Assembly: GCA_038373865.1 (NCBI GenBank)
Contig: JAXGGA010001067.1
Location: 1-64,000 of the forward strand
DNA: 64,000 nucleotides
Reading direction: 5' to 3'
DNA from: Uloborus plumipes
Lineage: Eukaryota > Arthropoda > Arachnida > Araneae > Uloboridae
In this document: positions 1 to 10,870 of the stretch, one piece after another
How positions within the stretch are numbered: the stretch's first letter is position 1
Layout: each line of letters opens with the position of its first letter
Made by a program: the position numbers and the translations under genes
The notes under the pieces: generated by a model
Seen by the model: the letters and a program-made list of their open reading frames with translations, nothing else
Told to the model about the DNA's origin: nothing
Database searches by the model: none

Positions 1-608
1 TTGCATTCTGTTGAGGCATTTTATTTATTTTATGTTTATCGAATTAAGTTTACGCTATTTTTTCATATCTCAGTTATTTTGAAACATTTTCAAATAAACC
101 TAGTGCTAAACATTTTGTTTTAGCAAGACTTGTCATCATGCGTAATCGTGTTATTAATCATGAGTTATTAACGTTGATTTTTCCATTGAATAATAGTTTA
201 CACACAAAGCAATTTTAATCGTTTTGTATTTAACCATTGTTGCAAAAGTTAAGTGGAAAAAAAAGTTTATAGCCCAGTGAATATGACAACCACTAATTAC
301 TAAAAGGTTAAAGGCATCAAAGTGGGTCAAATTATAAAAAGTCAAGTAGTTACATTATATTTAGTTAGTTATGTTTCGATTTATATTTCACGACAAACCA
401 TGAGAAGGGCCACGCGAGCGTCCCCTTCTTTATAGCGTTAGGAGATATTCTCGATTTGTTTCGAGCAAAGCGCTCATTGTCATACATTTGGATTTTTTGT
501 AATACAACGTTAATTAGCGTACGATAACTTACGCTAATAAGCAACAGGAATCGCATACACCTAAAGAAACATCTTTGGAGAAAATCAAGGCTTTACTCAA
601 TAGCGCTA
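1..608. other. AT-rich unassigned sequence
   Basis: I see no coding frame, RNA gene or recognisable repeat boundary here. The short open frames have AT-driven composition and no motif. It may belong to the older background into which the neighbouring truncated hAT-like copy was inserted. Confidence 0.5.
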
Positions 609-945
609 ATTAGGAGTGCACCAATTAATCGGCCATAATCGGCCGAAAATTTTGCCTATTAATCGACGGAAAAATTGTTTTAAATATTTTTTAAAAGTAT
701 ATTTTAACAAAGAAACTATGACAAACAATTTTATTAACAGTAAATAAATTTAATATTTTGCAATCCTTACTGGAATATGCAGTATGAAAGTGTACAGGGT
801 AAAAACAAAACAGTGCATAAAACTGAATGGAATATTAAAAGATAACCCTCTCAGCTTATTCAAATGACATTATTAGGAATAAACTCCTGAACTTTTAAGC
901 TGGCATACGAAATCATGAGTATTTCATTTTGTTTATAAAATGTCG
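609..945 (-). mobile_element. Truncated hAT-like element, same family as 23286-24466
   Basis: The block opens with a terminus of the GGATGCACCGATTAATCGG type (here GGAGTGCACCAATTAATCGG) followed by repeated CGGCC/AATCGG motifs. It then runs into about 270 bases that match, in reverse complement, the 3' half of the complete element at 23286-24466 (shared stretches around the CATGAGTATTTCAT and TTTTATGCACTG motifs). The other end is missing, so this is a partial copy. Family assignment rests on the 8-bp TSD of the complete copy. Confidence 0.7.
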
Positions 946-1019
946 TCAAATTTTGCTGAAGTTTCGTTGAAATGGAGCGAGCTTCATTCCTAAAAAGAAC
1001 ACATGAAACACGAAACCCA

Positions 1020-1488
1020 CATTGCAAAAAACGAACTGTTGTTTTTACAATATAACACTGGCAGCCGAGATTTCAATTTAAAACTGTAAAGGGCACAGTA
1101 AAAAACTGTAAAATTAGCAATTTTACAGTTTCTTGCTGTAAAATTAGCAATTTTACAGTTTCTTGCTGTAAAATTAGCAATTTTATAGTTTCTTACTATA
1201 AAGTTAGAAATTTTACAGTTTATTGCTGTAAAATTTAACTGTTTTATACTGTAAAAACAACAGTATAATACTGGCAGCTGAGGTTCCAGTTTAAAATCAT
1301 AAAATGCACGGTAATAAACTGTAAAATTAGAAGTTTTGTAGTTTATTTTTGTGAAATTAGCAATTTTACACTTTAGTACTGTAAAAGTAGAAATGATAGT
1401 TTATTACTGTAAAATTAGCAATTTTTACAGTTTATTGCTTTAAAATTAGCCGTATGTACACTGTAAAAACAACATTCATTTTTTGCAG
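1020..1488. mobile_element. Foldback element, ACTGTAAAA family, copy 1
   Basis: The ends are inverted: a 5' TTGCAAAAAACGAACTGTTG type terminus and a 3' CATTTTTTGCAG type terminus, each joined to a TTTTTACAGT/ACTGTAAAAA block. The interior is an array of about 30-bp units built from the self-complementary core CTGTAAAATTAGC/GCTAATTTTACAG, with a conserved shoulder ACTGGCAGC..GAGGTTCCAGTTT. No coding capacity. Five members of the family lie in this window. The superfamily is not assigned because no secure TSD is visible. Confidence 0.75.
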
Positions 1489-1489
1489 G

Positions 1490-2558
1490 GTGGGTATCCG
1501 ATTTAACTGAGTTCGGACTGCAGGCACCCTACTGTATACGATTCAAGAGTGTAAATGCACTGGTAAGAATAATAACTTACATTCACGCAGAGTGATCGTG
1601 TGCTTTTAGGTTTTTTTCCCGAGCAAAACAAACAAACAAAAAAATCGATAGCTGTTTTTTTTCCTCCCACTTCCATTTTTTCTTTATAATTACAGTTTAA
1701 CGAGCTTCTGTAATTACCTCCCAAGTCTTCTCCTTCTTTAAACGAAAAAGAATTCTTCTAAACTCGTACATGACTCGACACTTCTTTGTTAATTTAATGT
1801 AAGAAAATAAGTGGAAAATTATAATTACATTCCTTTTCTAGGAGATGTTTCATATTTTTTGGCTGTAATTAGTGCTGATTGTAACTGGTTTTGATGAAAG
1901 CCTTTGTATCACGCCTTTTAAAAAATGAGTTAAATGTGTATTTGTTAGTACGCGTAATAAAATGTTTGTTTTTAATTCAAATCGCTTCGGATTTACTCTG
2001 TAAATAATTATCGCGAATTAAATGTGACTCATTCTCATTATTTCTGTCTTTCTTTCGTGAATTTTTCACGCAGTATATTTCAGAAATGCACTTAATTTTA
2101 TTAGAAAAAACAAAGCAGCGATAAATCGAATGTATTTTCTTTTTATACAGCTTATTACAGTACGTTATGGGTGACCATTTTTCCATAAATCGTTCTTACC
2201 TTTTAACAACTAATATTTTTTGTTAGTCAATAATTTGAAGTATTTTTTTTCATGCATCCTCAAAAAAAAAAAAAAAAGTTTAAAAGCGATAAAGTTTTCC
2301 AATTGCTACGGGTGGAAAGTTTGTATCCCACTATAAATTTACAATTTCTTAACAGCTAATATGTGCTGCTGGCTGTAGTTTAAAGAACGTTTATCATAAC
2401 ACGAAATATTTTTGGAAATCCGTATGTGTCAAGCTTCGAAAATGGCTCTCATTAATATTTCGATGATTTTTAGTCATTTAGTCTTTGACTTCAGTGAATT
2501 CTATGCCTAGGAACTTGCTTAAAACTCTGTTTAATAAGTGGCACTGCTAATTGAAAAT
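1490..2558. other. Unassigned AT-rich sequence
   Basis: No gene or repeat end recognised. Open frames here are short and low complexity. A poly-A run lies at about 2263-2277. The segment ends at the target-site duplication of the hAT-like element that starts at 2567. Confidence 0.5.
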
Positions 2559-2566
2559 AATTTTAC

Positions 2567-5010
2567 TAGGGATGCACCGAGTAGCACTTTGGCCGAGTAC
2601 CGAGTACTCGGCCTTTCACTACTCGGCCGAGTACCGAGTTATTGAGTACCGAGTACCAATAGTTTTTTAAAAAATCATTGACATAAAGCGGTACAGGGTT
2701 AGAAATCATTGCAAAATTTTACTGGTCTTCTCGACAAGTAAACAGGAATGTACAGGTAGTTATCAAAATAATGGAAACACTTGAGATTCATAAGAAAATC
2801 TACCGTTCATCGCAAAATTAGCGATCAATTGTTCTTTAACTTTAGTCATACAAAATATAGACTTCACCGGACATTTCCACATTGAAATTAAATCACTCAT
2901 GCATTTGGGGGACGACAAGAAGGGGGTCGGAAGAAAACCGCTTTTTGACCATAACTCTTCGAAAATAGCTCGGAATAAGCTATAAATTTCAGTAATTAAT
3001 TAGCATACTATGTATAATTACTGTACAAATTTTTAGGAACGTACCACTCTTACTTCCGAAGATATGAAACATTTTTTAAAAAACGGCAATTTTATTTGAA
3101 GGGTTTTTGCTCATAACACGCAGAGTTTTTGATCAAACCTTATCAAAACTTCAGGAAAGATGACAAAATACAAGAGAAAGAACATACTAAAACGGTAAAT
3201 AAAAATATTAAAAATCCGATGAGATATGAACGTTAAAAGGAAATAATTTTTCACGGCGCATGCGCGAACGACAGAAATTTATAACTACAAAAATATTGTA
3301 GCCTGGTTTATACTGCATCTTATAAAAAAAGTTCCAGTTGAATATCGCAAAAATTGAAAAAGATATCAGCGATCTAGTGAGCTGTAATTCATTCATTCGC
3401 AGACAATACATAAAGAGTGAGGGACTGTCCACAAAGAGCTATTTTTAAATTAAAGGTTATTGCGTCATGGTTCAAAACCAACGTTTCAGGGGGTGTCCGG
3501 ATACTTTTAGCCACCTACGTGTAAGGTCTTTTTGGCCGAATGGGCGAAATGTGACTTCTATGCCGAATATAAATTTTCAAACTGAAAACAATTTAACATT
3601 GAAAAAAATGCTCGATTGTCACCACACTATTTGTGGACAACCCCTCGCCATTTATGTATTGTCTGCGAATGAATGAATTACAGCTCACTAGATCGCTGAT
3701 ATCTTTTTCAATTTTTGCGATATTCAACTGGAACTTTTTTTATAAGATGCAGTATAAACCAGGCTACAATATTTTTGTTGTTATAAATTTCTGTCGTTCA
3801 CGCATGCGCCGTGAAAAATTATTTCCTTTTAACGTTCATATCTCATTGGATTTTCAATATTTTTATTTACCGTTTTAGTATGTTCTTTCTCTTGTATTTT
3901 GTCATCTTTCCTGAAGTTTTGATAAGGTTTGATCAAAAACTCTGCGTGTTATGAGCAAAAACCCTTCAAATAAAATTGCCGTCTTTTAAAAAATGTTTCA
4001 TATCTTCGGAAGTAAGAGTACAGTTTGTACAGTAATTATACATAGTATGCTAATTAATTACTGAAATTTATAGCTTATTCCGAGCTATTTTCGAAGAGTA
4101 ATGGTCAAAAAGCGGTTTTTCTTCCGACCCCCTTCTTGTCGTCCCCCAAATGCATGGGTGATTTAATTTCAATGTGGAAATGTCCGGTGAAGTCTATATT
4201 TTGTATGACTAAAGTTAAAGAACAATTGATCGCTTATTTTGCGATGAACGGTAGATTTTCTTATGAATCTCAAGTGTTTCCATTATTTTGATAACTACCT
4301 GTATACTGTTTAACAGACAACGTCACTGATCCACCTTAAATAATTAACCACATTTTTTTTCTTTAAAAAATGGTGGTCCTTGGATTGTTTATTATTTTTA
4401 TGGTGATTCGAGGCGAGTTTTACTGGTCTGGAACCAATGGACCAGCAGTAAATTCGAACCCTGACATATGAACTGATCATTGGAATGGACCTCTATATGA
4501 TAGTTCTTAGAACAAAAATCCCACTGAATTCAACTTATGCATTGTTTAAAATATTTTGTTTATTTTGTCAAAAATTTTAGAAGAAAATTATTTTTAAAAT
4601 GAAACTACATTAAAAGAATAAATATAAAGTTTTTTAATATTAATCTTAAGGATCACTTGGACTGTTCCTGACCAAAGGTAAGTTCCCCTACACCAATATG
4701 CAATATGAAAAAGTTAATTACATTTGAACATTCTTAGTTAATTTTTATACTGATTTGGTATTATAACTTTTTAAAAACTTATACGTAGAATTCAGTTATA
4801 TTTTATAAATATATTAATTGTAAATGATTGCACTATATATATATATATATTTGCATATTTTTAACTATTGAAAAATGTGTCTTGAACTATTCAATTTTCT
4901 ACAACTACTCGGTATCGGCCGAGTACCTGATCCAAATTTGGCCGAGTACTCAGCAAATTGGCCGAGTAGGCCGAGTACCGAATATTTACCGAGTACTCGG
5001 TACATCCCTA
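2567..5010. mobile_element. hAT-like non-autonomous element with perfect 8-bp TSD
   Basis: The termini are inverted: TAGGGATGCACCGAGTA at the left and TACTCGGTACATCCCTA at the right. The same 8-bp word AATTTTAC flanks both sides (2559-2566 and 5011-5018), which is the TSD length of hAT transposons. Subterminal regions are packed with the motif GGCCGAGTA and its complement, as expected for repeated transposase-binding sites. There is no transposase. About 1.55 kb of its length (2753-4301) is a second element inserted later, so the original was about 0.9 kb. Confidence 0.88.
2753..4301. mobile_element. Long inverted-repeat element flanked by TA
   Basis: Two arms of roughly 670-700 bases (about 2753-3440 and 3630-4301) are near-perfect reverse complements, separated by a non-repeated middle of about 190 bases. 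The ends read TA-CAGGTAGTTATC and GATAACTACCTG-TA, consistent with a TA target duplication of the Tc1/mariner type. The open frames at 3208-3432 and 3633-3878 are the same sequence read once in each arm and do not look like a conserved protein. The arms differ at scattered sites and by small indels, so the palindrome has begun to decay. Confidence 0.85.
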
Positions 5011-5076
5011 AATTTTACCATTTCACTTTGCCCCATACTTCCCTACAAACAATTTTTTCATTGAGATACTGTAGCG

Positions 5077-5684
5077 TACACAGTAAAAAATGAGTTTTTT
5101 ACAGTTTATCCAGCAAATTTTATTGTAATAAACTGTAAACATTTTTAATTTTACACCAATAAACTGACAATATTTTTAATTTTACACTGCTAAACTGTAA
5201 AATTGCTAACTTTACTGTTCTAAATTGTAAAATTGCTAACTTTACTGTTCTAAATTCTGTACCTCAGAACCAGACTAACGTAAGTCCATTTTCGTCATTT
5301 TTCAGTAGAGGGGAAAACCGATGCATTCGACAATCGTTTTTCCCCTCTACCGAAAAATGACGAAAATGGACTTACGTTAGTCTGGTTCTGAGGTACAGAA
5401 TTGTAAAATTGCTAATTTTACCCTAATAAACTGTAAAATTGCTAATTTTACCGTAATAAACTGTAAAATTACTCATTTTACAGTTTATTGCAGTGCATTT
5501 TACAGTTTTAAACTGGAACCTCTGCCGCCACAATTACAATAAGCTGTAAAATTTCTAACTTTACAGTAAGAAACAGTAAAATTGCTAGTTTTACAGTTCA
5601 TAACTGTGCATTTTATAGTTTTAAATTGGAACCTCGGCTGCCAGTATTATACTGTAAAAACAACAGTTCATTTTTTGCAGTGTA
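5077..5684. mobile_element. Foldback element, ACTGTAAAA family, copy 2
   Basis: It runs from TACACAGTAAAAAATGAG to CATTTTTTGCAGTGTA, so the ends are inverted copies. The interior is made of the family's ACTGTAAAATTGCTAATTTTACAGT units and ends with the shoulder GGAACCTCGGCTGCCAGTAT. It is split by a hairpin MITE at 5253-5402 and begins only 67 bases after the hAT-like element. Confidence 0.75.
5253..5402. mobile_element. Hairpin MITE inside foldback copy 2
   Basis: A 150-bp near-perfect palindrome: about 70 bases from AATTCTGTACCTCAGAACC are repeated in reverse complement up to GGTTCTGAGGTACAGAATT, with a short spacer near 5327. It interrupts one repeat unit of the host foldback element. AATT lies at both edges and could be a 4-bp TSD or part of the palindrome. 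Non-coding. Confidence 0.85.
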
Positions 5685-6200
5685 TGGCAAAAAAAAAAAA
5701 AAAAAAATCTCCATGCCCGATCGTTTTGGGAACCAAGTCTAGACGGCGACTCAAGGATAAAAGAAGACAACAGGCATCCTCAAGATAACTGGTTTATTGC
5801 TTATAAAGCCCCTTATCTCGCCCTCAAGAAACGAAGTGATTTATCGATGGACGTGGACAGCAGGTCAATGCAGAGCTCCGATGGAATCATATTTCCCTTA
5901 AACTTTTAAAGTTGGGGAAATATTTCCTGGTGGGAGTCGTGCCTTAGGATTTATGAGGAAAGGTGAAGCGTTCGAAAATCTTTCACTTTGAAGGGGTGCT
6001 TCGATAATGAGCAAATAAGGAGGACAGATGTTTCTACAATCACACGGGATGTTTGAAGATAGCTTTTGAAATAAGAAACTTGTACTGACATTTTAATGTG
6101 TACGGAGCTTTCATGTTTTCGCAGAGAAATTGAATATGTTTGGAGATGATGAATATTTTCTACAAACTTATATCAGTTTGTATTTGCTTTTATAAATAAC
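5685..6200. other. Unassigned sequence between foldback copies
   Basis: It begins with a poly-A run and has somewhat more balanced base composition than its surroundings. I see no recognisable protein, RNA or element end. It may be part of an older repeat or unique sequence. Confidence 0.45.
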
Positions 6201-6561
6201 TACGCTGTAAAAAATGAATGGCTGTTTTCACAGTATAATACACTTAATTTTATGGGATTAAACTGTAAAAATTGCTAATTTTACCGTAATAAACTGTAAA
6301 ATTGCTCATTTTACAGTATTGATTCGTAAAATTGCTTATTTTACTGTTTTAAACTGGACCTCTGCTGCCAGTATTATACTGTTGTTTTTACAGTACAAAA
6401 AACAGTTAAATTTTACGGCAACAAAATGCAAAATTGCTAACTTTACAGTAAGAAACTGTAAAATGGCTACTTTTACATTTTATGACTGTGCATTTTACAG
6501 TTTTGAATTGGAAACTCTGCTGCCAGTATTAAACTATAAAAACAACAGTTTTTGCAGTGTA
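6201..6561. mobile_element. Foldback element, ACTGTAAAA family, copy 3
   Basis: Ends are TACGCTGTAAAAAATGAATG and AGTTTTTGCAGTGTA, in inverted orientation. Inside are the family's palindromic units and two copies of the CTGCTGCCAGTATTA shoulder. It is the shortest copy here. It abuts a sequence TACCCGCACGGCTGTGCTCG that resembles a degraded Helitron 3' tail. Confidence 0.7.
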
Positions 6562-6645
6562 GTTGTACCCGCACGGCTGTGCTCGTGCTATAAAGGGAAA
6601 AAAACATAATTGAGAAAAAGTAAATTTCCCTTTCGTAATCACAAT

Positions 6646-6750
6646 AACAAAAAGTTTTGTCAAGAACTAAACGAGCCTACTTTTTCGTATACCGACATCG
6701 ACACTCTAGCGTCACACATACCTCTTTAGTACATAAAGCTCATTTCTAAA
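6646..6750 (+). mobile_element. Host copy of satellite element, left part
   Basis: The sequence from AACAAAAAGTTTTGTCAAG matches the start of the element at 6751 but is diverged from it. It breaks off at 6750 after CATTTCTAAA, and the family sequence expected next is found at 10871 (AACAAAGTATACCTCTC). This makes it the left part of an older copy into which 6751-10870 was inserted. The right part runs from 10871 to about 11420. Confidence 0.7.
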
Positions 6751-8223
6751 AACAAGAAGTTCTGTCAAGAACTAAACGAGCCTACTTTCCCGTACATCGA
6801 TATCGGCATTCTAGCATCTGATCAATATTCTATTAATTATCTGAAACTGAAAATTATGTCAAACATACCTTTATAGCACTTAAAGCTGATTTCTAAAAGC
6901 AAAATATACCCCTCTCATCAGATGAAATAGACACGTAAAAAGTAAATAAACGAGTCAATAAAGTTTTGTCGCACCATTTAAAGAACGTAACTGTCATAGT
7001 TCTTCCGTAGAAAAATTCCACAACCGTTTTCAAAAGAAAAAAAAAAAATAAATAAAAGAACAAAGAACATCAAAACACATTTAATCAAAGAAAGAAAAAA
7101 AATCGTTATAAAATGTCTCGAATTTCATTTTTAATCCGTTGCCAGTTAATAAATATAAATAAAGAATAAAATGCTCTCGTGAATGAAAAATTTTTGTTAA
7201 CAAAAAAAATCGTCTGCCAAAAAAAAAAAAAAAAAAACAATAGTTATAAATTAAACAAAACAAATAAATAAATAAACAAAAAATCGTCTGACAAGTCAGT
7301 CCTTTTTTCTGAGCCTGCATTTCCGCCATGTTTGCGTTGTCGGAAAAGGAATCAGAGTCCTCACAGAAGATTATTCAGAAAAGTACTTTACAATACATTA
7401 TTTAACAAAACCATTTTCTTGCAAAGTTAGTTTGAAGGAAATCCGCCTTGAAGTTCAGAATCAACATTCAATTTAAATTTCTCCGTAGGCGCTCATGTTA
7501 ACATTTTTTCTGAACGGTTCATCATTGAACGAAAAATGGTTCAAATTGAAAAGTGAAATATAGGAATGAACCTCTCCAAAATCTTTCGAACAAAAAAAAG
7601 TTTATTCAATTCGGACGGTTCACGAAAAAGTTATTAGGTGGGGAAAGGTTGTTTGAACGGTTCAATGTTGAACGAAAAAAATGTTCAAATTGAAAATTTA
7701 AATACGGTAATGAAGCATCCTTGCCGAGATCTTTTGAACAAAAAAAAAGTTTGTTTAAATCGGACTGTTCATTCAAAAGTTATTAGGTGTGAGAGCTTGT
7801 TTGAACGGTTCAATGTTGAACGAAAAATTGTTCAAATCGGAAATTTAAAAACGGGAATGAAGTATTCTTGATAAGATCTTTCGAACAAAAAAAAGTTTAT
7901 TCAATTCGGACGGTTGACTTAAAAGTTATTAGGTGGGGAAAGGTTGCTTGAACTGTTCAATGTTGAACGAAAAATTGTTCAAATCGGAAATGTAAATACG
8001 GGAATGAAGTATCCTTGATAAGATCTTTCGAACAAAAAAAAGTTTGTTCAAATCGGACTGTTCATTAAAAAGTTAGTATCGCGAGGCAGGTTGTTTGAAC
8101 GGTTCAAAGTTGAACCAAAAATTGTTCAAATCGAAAAATCAAATATGGGAATGAGCTGTACTCGCCGAGATCTTTCCAACAAAAAAAAAATTTGTTCAAA
8201 TCGGAATGTTCAATCAAAAATTA

Positions 8224-8275
8224 TTAGGGGGGACAGACAGACCGACCGACCGACCGACCGACAGACCGACACACA
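8224..8275 (+). repeat. GACA/GACC microsatellite
   Basis: A run of four-base units GACA, GACC and GACG directly follows a satellite unit and precedes the sequence leading to the 18-bp minisatellite. The same arrangement recurs at 9713-9756 and 10607-10646, and in reverse at about 16495-16525, so it is a fixed part of the element. Confidence 0.8.
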
Positions 8276-8360
8276 AATTCTCCATCTCAATACCCTACTT
8301 TCAAATTTTTATTTTTTCGATATTCATTTTACCTTTTTATTTCTTTTTGGCTTTTTTTTA

Positions 8361-8806
8361 ACTTGGCGATATTTTTTGGGCTTGGCGATATTTTTTGGGC
8401 TTGGCGATATTTTTTGGACTTGGCGATATTTTTTGGGCTTGGCGATATTTTTTGGGCTTGGCGATATTTTTAGGGCTTGGCGATATTTTTCGGGCTTGGC
8501 GATATTTTTTGGGCTTGGCGATATTTTTTGGACTTGGCGATATTTTTTGGGCTTGGCGATATTTTTTGGGCTTGGCGATATTTTTCGCGCTTGGCGATAT
8601 TTTTTGGACTTGGCGATATTTTTTGGGCTTGGCGATATTTTTTGGGCTTGGCGATATTTTTTGGGCTTGGCGATATTTTTTGGGCTTGGCGATATTTTTT
8701 GGGCTTGGCGATATTTTTTGGACTTGGCGATATTTTTTGGGCTTGGCAATATTTTTTGGACTTGGCGATATTTTTTGGGCTTGGCGATATTTTTTGGGCT
8801 TGGCGG
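8361..8806 (+). repeat. 18-bp minisatellite, array 1 (about 25 units)
   Basis: Tandem units of CTTGGCGATATTTTTTGG plus variants, about 25 copies. Variants include TTTTCGGG, TTTTTAGGG, TTTTCGCG and CTTGGCAAT. The unit length is a multiple of three and nearly stop-free in several frames on both strands, which produces long artefactual open frames (for example repeated GLGDIFWAWRYF or KNIAKPKKYRQ). I do not regard these as proteins. Confidence 0.92.
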
Positions 8807-9841
8807 TTCACTTAAAAGTTATTAGGTGGGGAAAGGTTGCTTGAACGGTTCAATGTTGAACGAAAAATTGTTCAAATCGAAAATGTAGATACGGGAATGA
8901 AGTATCCTTGAAAAGACCTTTCGAACAAAAAAAAGTTTGTTCAAATCGGACTGTTCATTCAAAAGTTAGTATCGCGGGACCGGTTGTTTGAACGGCTCAA
9001 AGTTGAACCAAAAATTGTTCAAATCGAAAAATCAAATATGGGAATGAGCTGTACTCGCCGAGATCTTTCCAACAAAAAAAAGTTTGTCCAAATCGGAATG
9101 TTCATTCAAAAGTTATTAGGTGTGAGAGCTTGTTTGAACGGTTCAATGTTGAACGAAAAATTGTTCAAATCGGAAATTTAAAAACGGGAATGAAGTATTC
9201 TTGCCGAGATCTTTTGAACAAAAAAAAAGTTTGTTTAAATCGGACTGTTCATTCAAAAGTTATTAGGTGTGAGAGCTTGTTTGAACGGTTCAATGTTGAA
9301 CGAAAAATTGTTCAAATCGGAAATTTAAAAACGGGAATGAAGTATTCTTGATAAGATCTTTCGAACAAAAAAAAGTTTATTCAATTCGGACGGTTGACTT
9401 AAAAGTTATTAGGTGGGGAAAGGTTGCTTGAACTGTTCAATGTTGAACGAAAAATTGTTCAAATCGGAAATGTAAATACGGGAATGAAGTATCCTTGATA
9501 AGATCTTTCGAACAAAAAAAAGTTTGTTCAAATCGGACTGTTCATTAAAAAGTTAGTATCGCGAGGCAGGTTGTTTGAACGGTTCAAAGTTGAACCAAAA
9601 ATTGTTCAAATCGAAAAATCAAATATGGGAATGAGCTGTACTCGCCGAGATCTTTCCAACAAAAAAAAAATTTGTTCAAATCGGAATGTTCAATCAAAAA
9701 TTATTAGGGGGGGACAGACAGACCGACCGACCGACCGACCGACAGACCGACACACAAATTCTCCATCTCAATACCCTACTTTCAAATTTTTATTTTTTCG
9801 ATATTCATTTTACCTTTTTATTTCTTTTTGGCTTTTTTTTA

Positions 9842-10286
9842 ACTTGGCGATATTTTTTGGGCTTGGCGATATTTTTTGGGCTTGGCGATATTTTTTGGAC
9901 TTGGCGATATTTTTTGGGCTTGGCGATATTTTTTGGGCTTGGCGATATTTTTAGGGCTTGGCGATATTTTTCGGGCTTGGCGATATTTTTTGGGCTTGGC
10001 GATATTTTTTGGACTTGGCGATATTTTTTGGGCTTGGCGATATTTTTTGGGCTTGGCGATATTTTTCGCGCTTGGCGATATTTTTTGGACTTGGCGATAT
10101 TTTTTGGGCTTGGCGATATTTTTTGGGCTTGGCGATATTTTTTGGGCTTGGCGATATTTTTTGGGCTTGGCGATATTTTTTGGGCTTGGCGATATTTTTT
10201 GGACTTGGCGATATTTTTTGGGCTTGGCAATATTTTTTGGACTTGGCGATATTTTTTGGGCTTGGCGATATTTTTTGGGCTTGGCG
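9842..10286 (+). repeat. 18-bp minisatellite, array 2
   Basis: It has the same unit, unit number and order of variant units as the array at 8361-8806. The two arrays therefore arose by duplication of the whole 1.48-kb block and not by independent expansion. Non-coding for the same reason as array 1. Confidence 0.92.
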
Positions 10287-10733
10287 GTTCACTTAAAAGT
10301 TATTAGGTGGGGAAAGGTTGCTTGAACGGTTCAATGTTGAACGAAAAATTGTTCAAATCGAAAATGTAGATACGGGAATGAAGTATCCTTGAAAAGACCT
10401 TTCGAACAAAAAAAAGTTTGTTCAAATCGGACTGTTCATTCAAAAGTTAGTATCGCGGGACCGGTTGTTTGAACGGCTCAAAGTTGAACCAAAAATTGTT
10501 CAAATCGAAAAATCAAATATGGGAATGAGCTGTACTCGCCGAGATCTTTCCAACAAAAAAAAGTTTGTCCAAATCGGAATGTTCATTCAAAAGTTATTAG
10601 GGGGGGACAGACAGACAGACCGACAGACCGACAGACCGACCGACACACAAATTCCCCATCTCAATACCCTACTTTCAAATTTTTAATTTTTCGATATTTA
10701 TTTCATTTTTTTGTTTCTTTTTGACTTTTTTTT

Positions 10734-10805
10734 ACTTGGCGATATTTTTTGGACTTGGCGATATTTTTTGAACTTGGCGATATTTTTTGGACTTGGCGAC
10801 ATTTT
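10734..10805 (+). repeat. 18-bp minisatellite, short array 3
   Basis: About four units of the same 18-bp repeat lie close to the right end of copy A. A similarly short inverted array (about three units) sits at 15961-16019 in copy B, so this short form may be the ancestral state from which the long arrays expanded. Confidence 0.85.
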
Positions 10806-10870
10806 TTAGATGCATTAAGCCAATTTTAATGCTTTTTTCGTCTCTTTTATTTTTAACGGGAAAGTAGGCT

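Larger units (their letters stand above)
7500..10610 (+). repeat. ~145-bp satellite array in a 1.48-kb tandem duplication
   Basis: The basic unit is about 145 bases and holds, in order, GAACGGTTCAATGTTGAACG, ATTGTTCAAATCG, GGGAATGA, GATCTTTC.AACAAAAAAAAG, and ATTCAAAAGTTATTAGG. Units start near 7510, 7650, 7800, 7950, 8095, 8840, 8985, 9130, 9280, 9430, 9575, 10320 and 10465. A higher-order unit of about 1480 bases (about 7740-9220 and 9220-10600), including its minisatellite, is duplicated almost without change. The inverted pair GAACGGTTCA..TGAACG gives each unit a short hairpin. Confidence 0.85.
6751..10870 (+). mobile_element. Satellite-bearing repeat element, copy A
   Basis: The element runs from AACAAGAAGTTCTGTCAAG to a terminus ending AACGGGAAAGTAGGCT. 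The motif GAGCCTACTTTCCCGT near the left end is inverted relative to the right end. Inside are a ~145-bp satellite, two large 18-bp minisatellite arrays, and GACA/GACC microsatellites. A second, shorter copy lies in reverse orientation at 15900-17797 and defines the same two ends. No transposase was seen and the class is unknown. The insertion is consistent with either no TSD or a 2-bp AA duplication. Confidence 0.7.

Noticed and set aside
3208..3878. Same ~75-residue frame on opposite strands at 3208-3432 and 3633-3878
   Set aside because: It is the two arms of one inverted repeat. The identity comes from the palindrome and not from protein conservation; no motif is visible.
8091..10325. Open frames of up to 244 residues on both strands (repeated GLGDIFWAWRYF and KNIAKPKKYRQ)
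   Set aside because: They are the 18-bp minisatellite read in several frames. Unit length is a multiple of three and nearly stop-free, which explains the length without selection.
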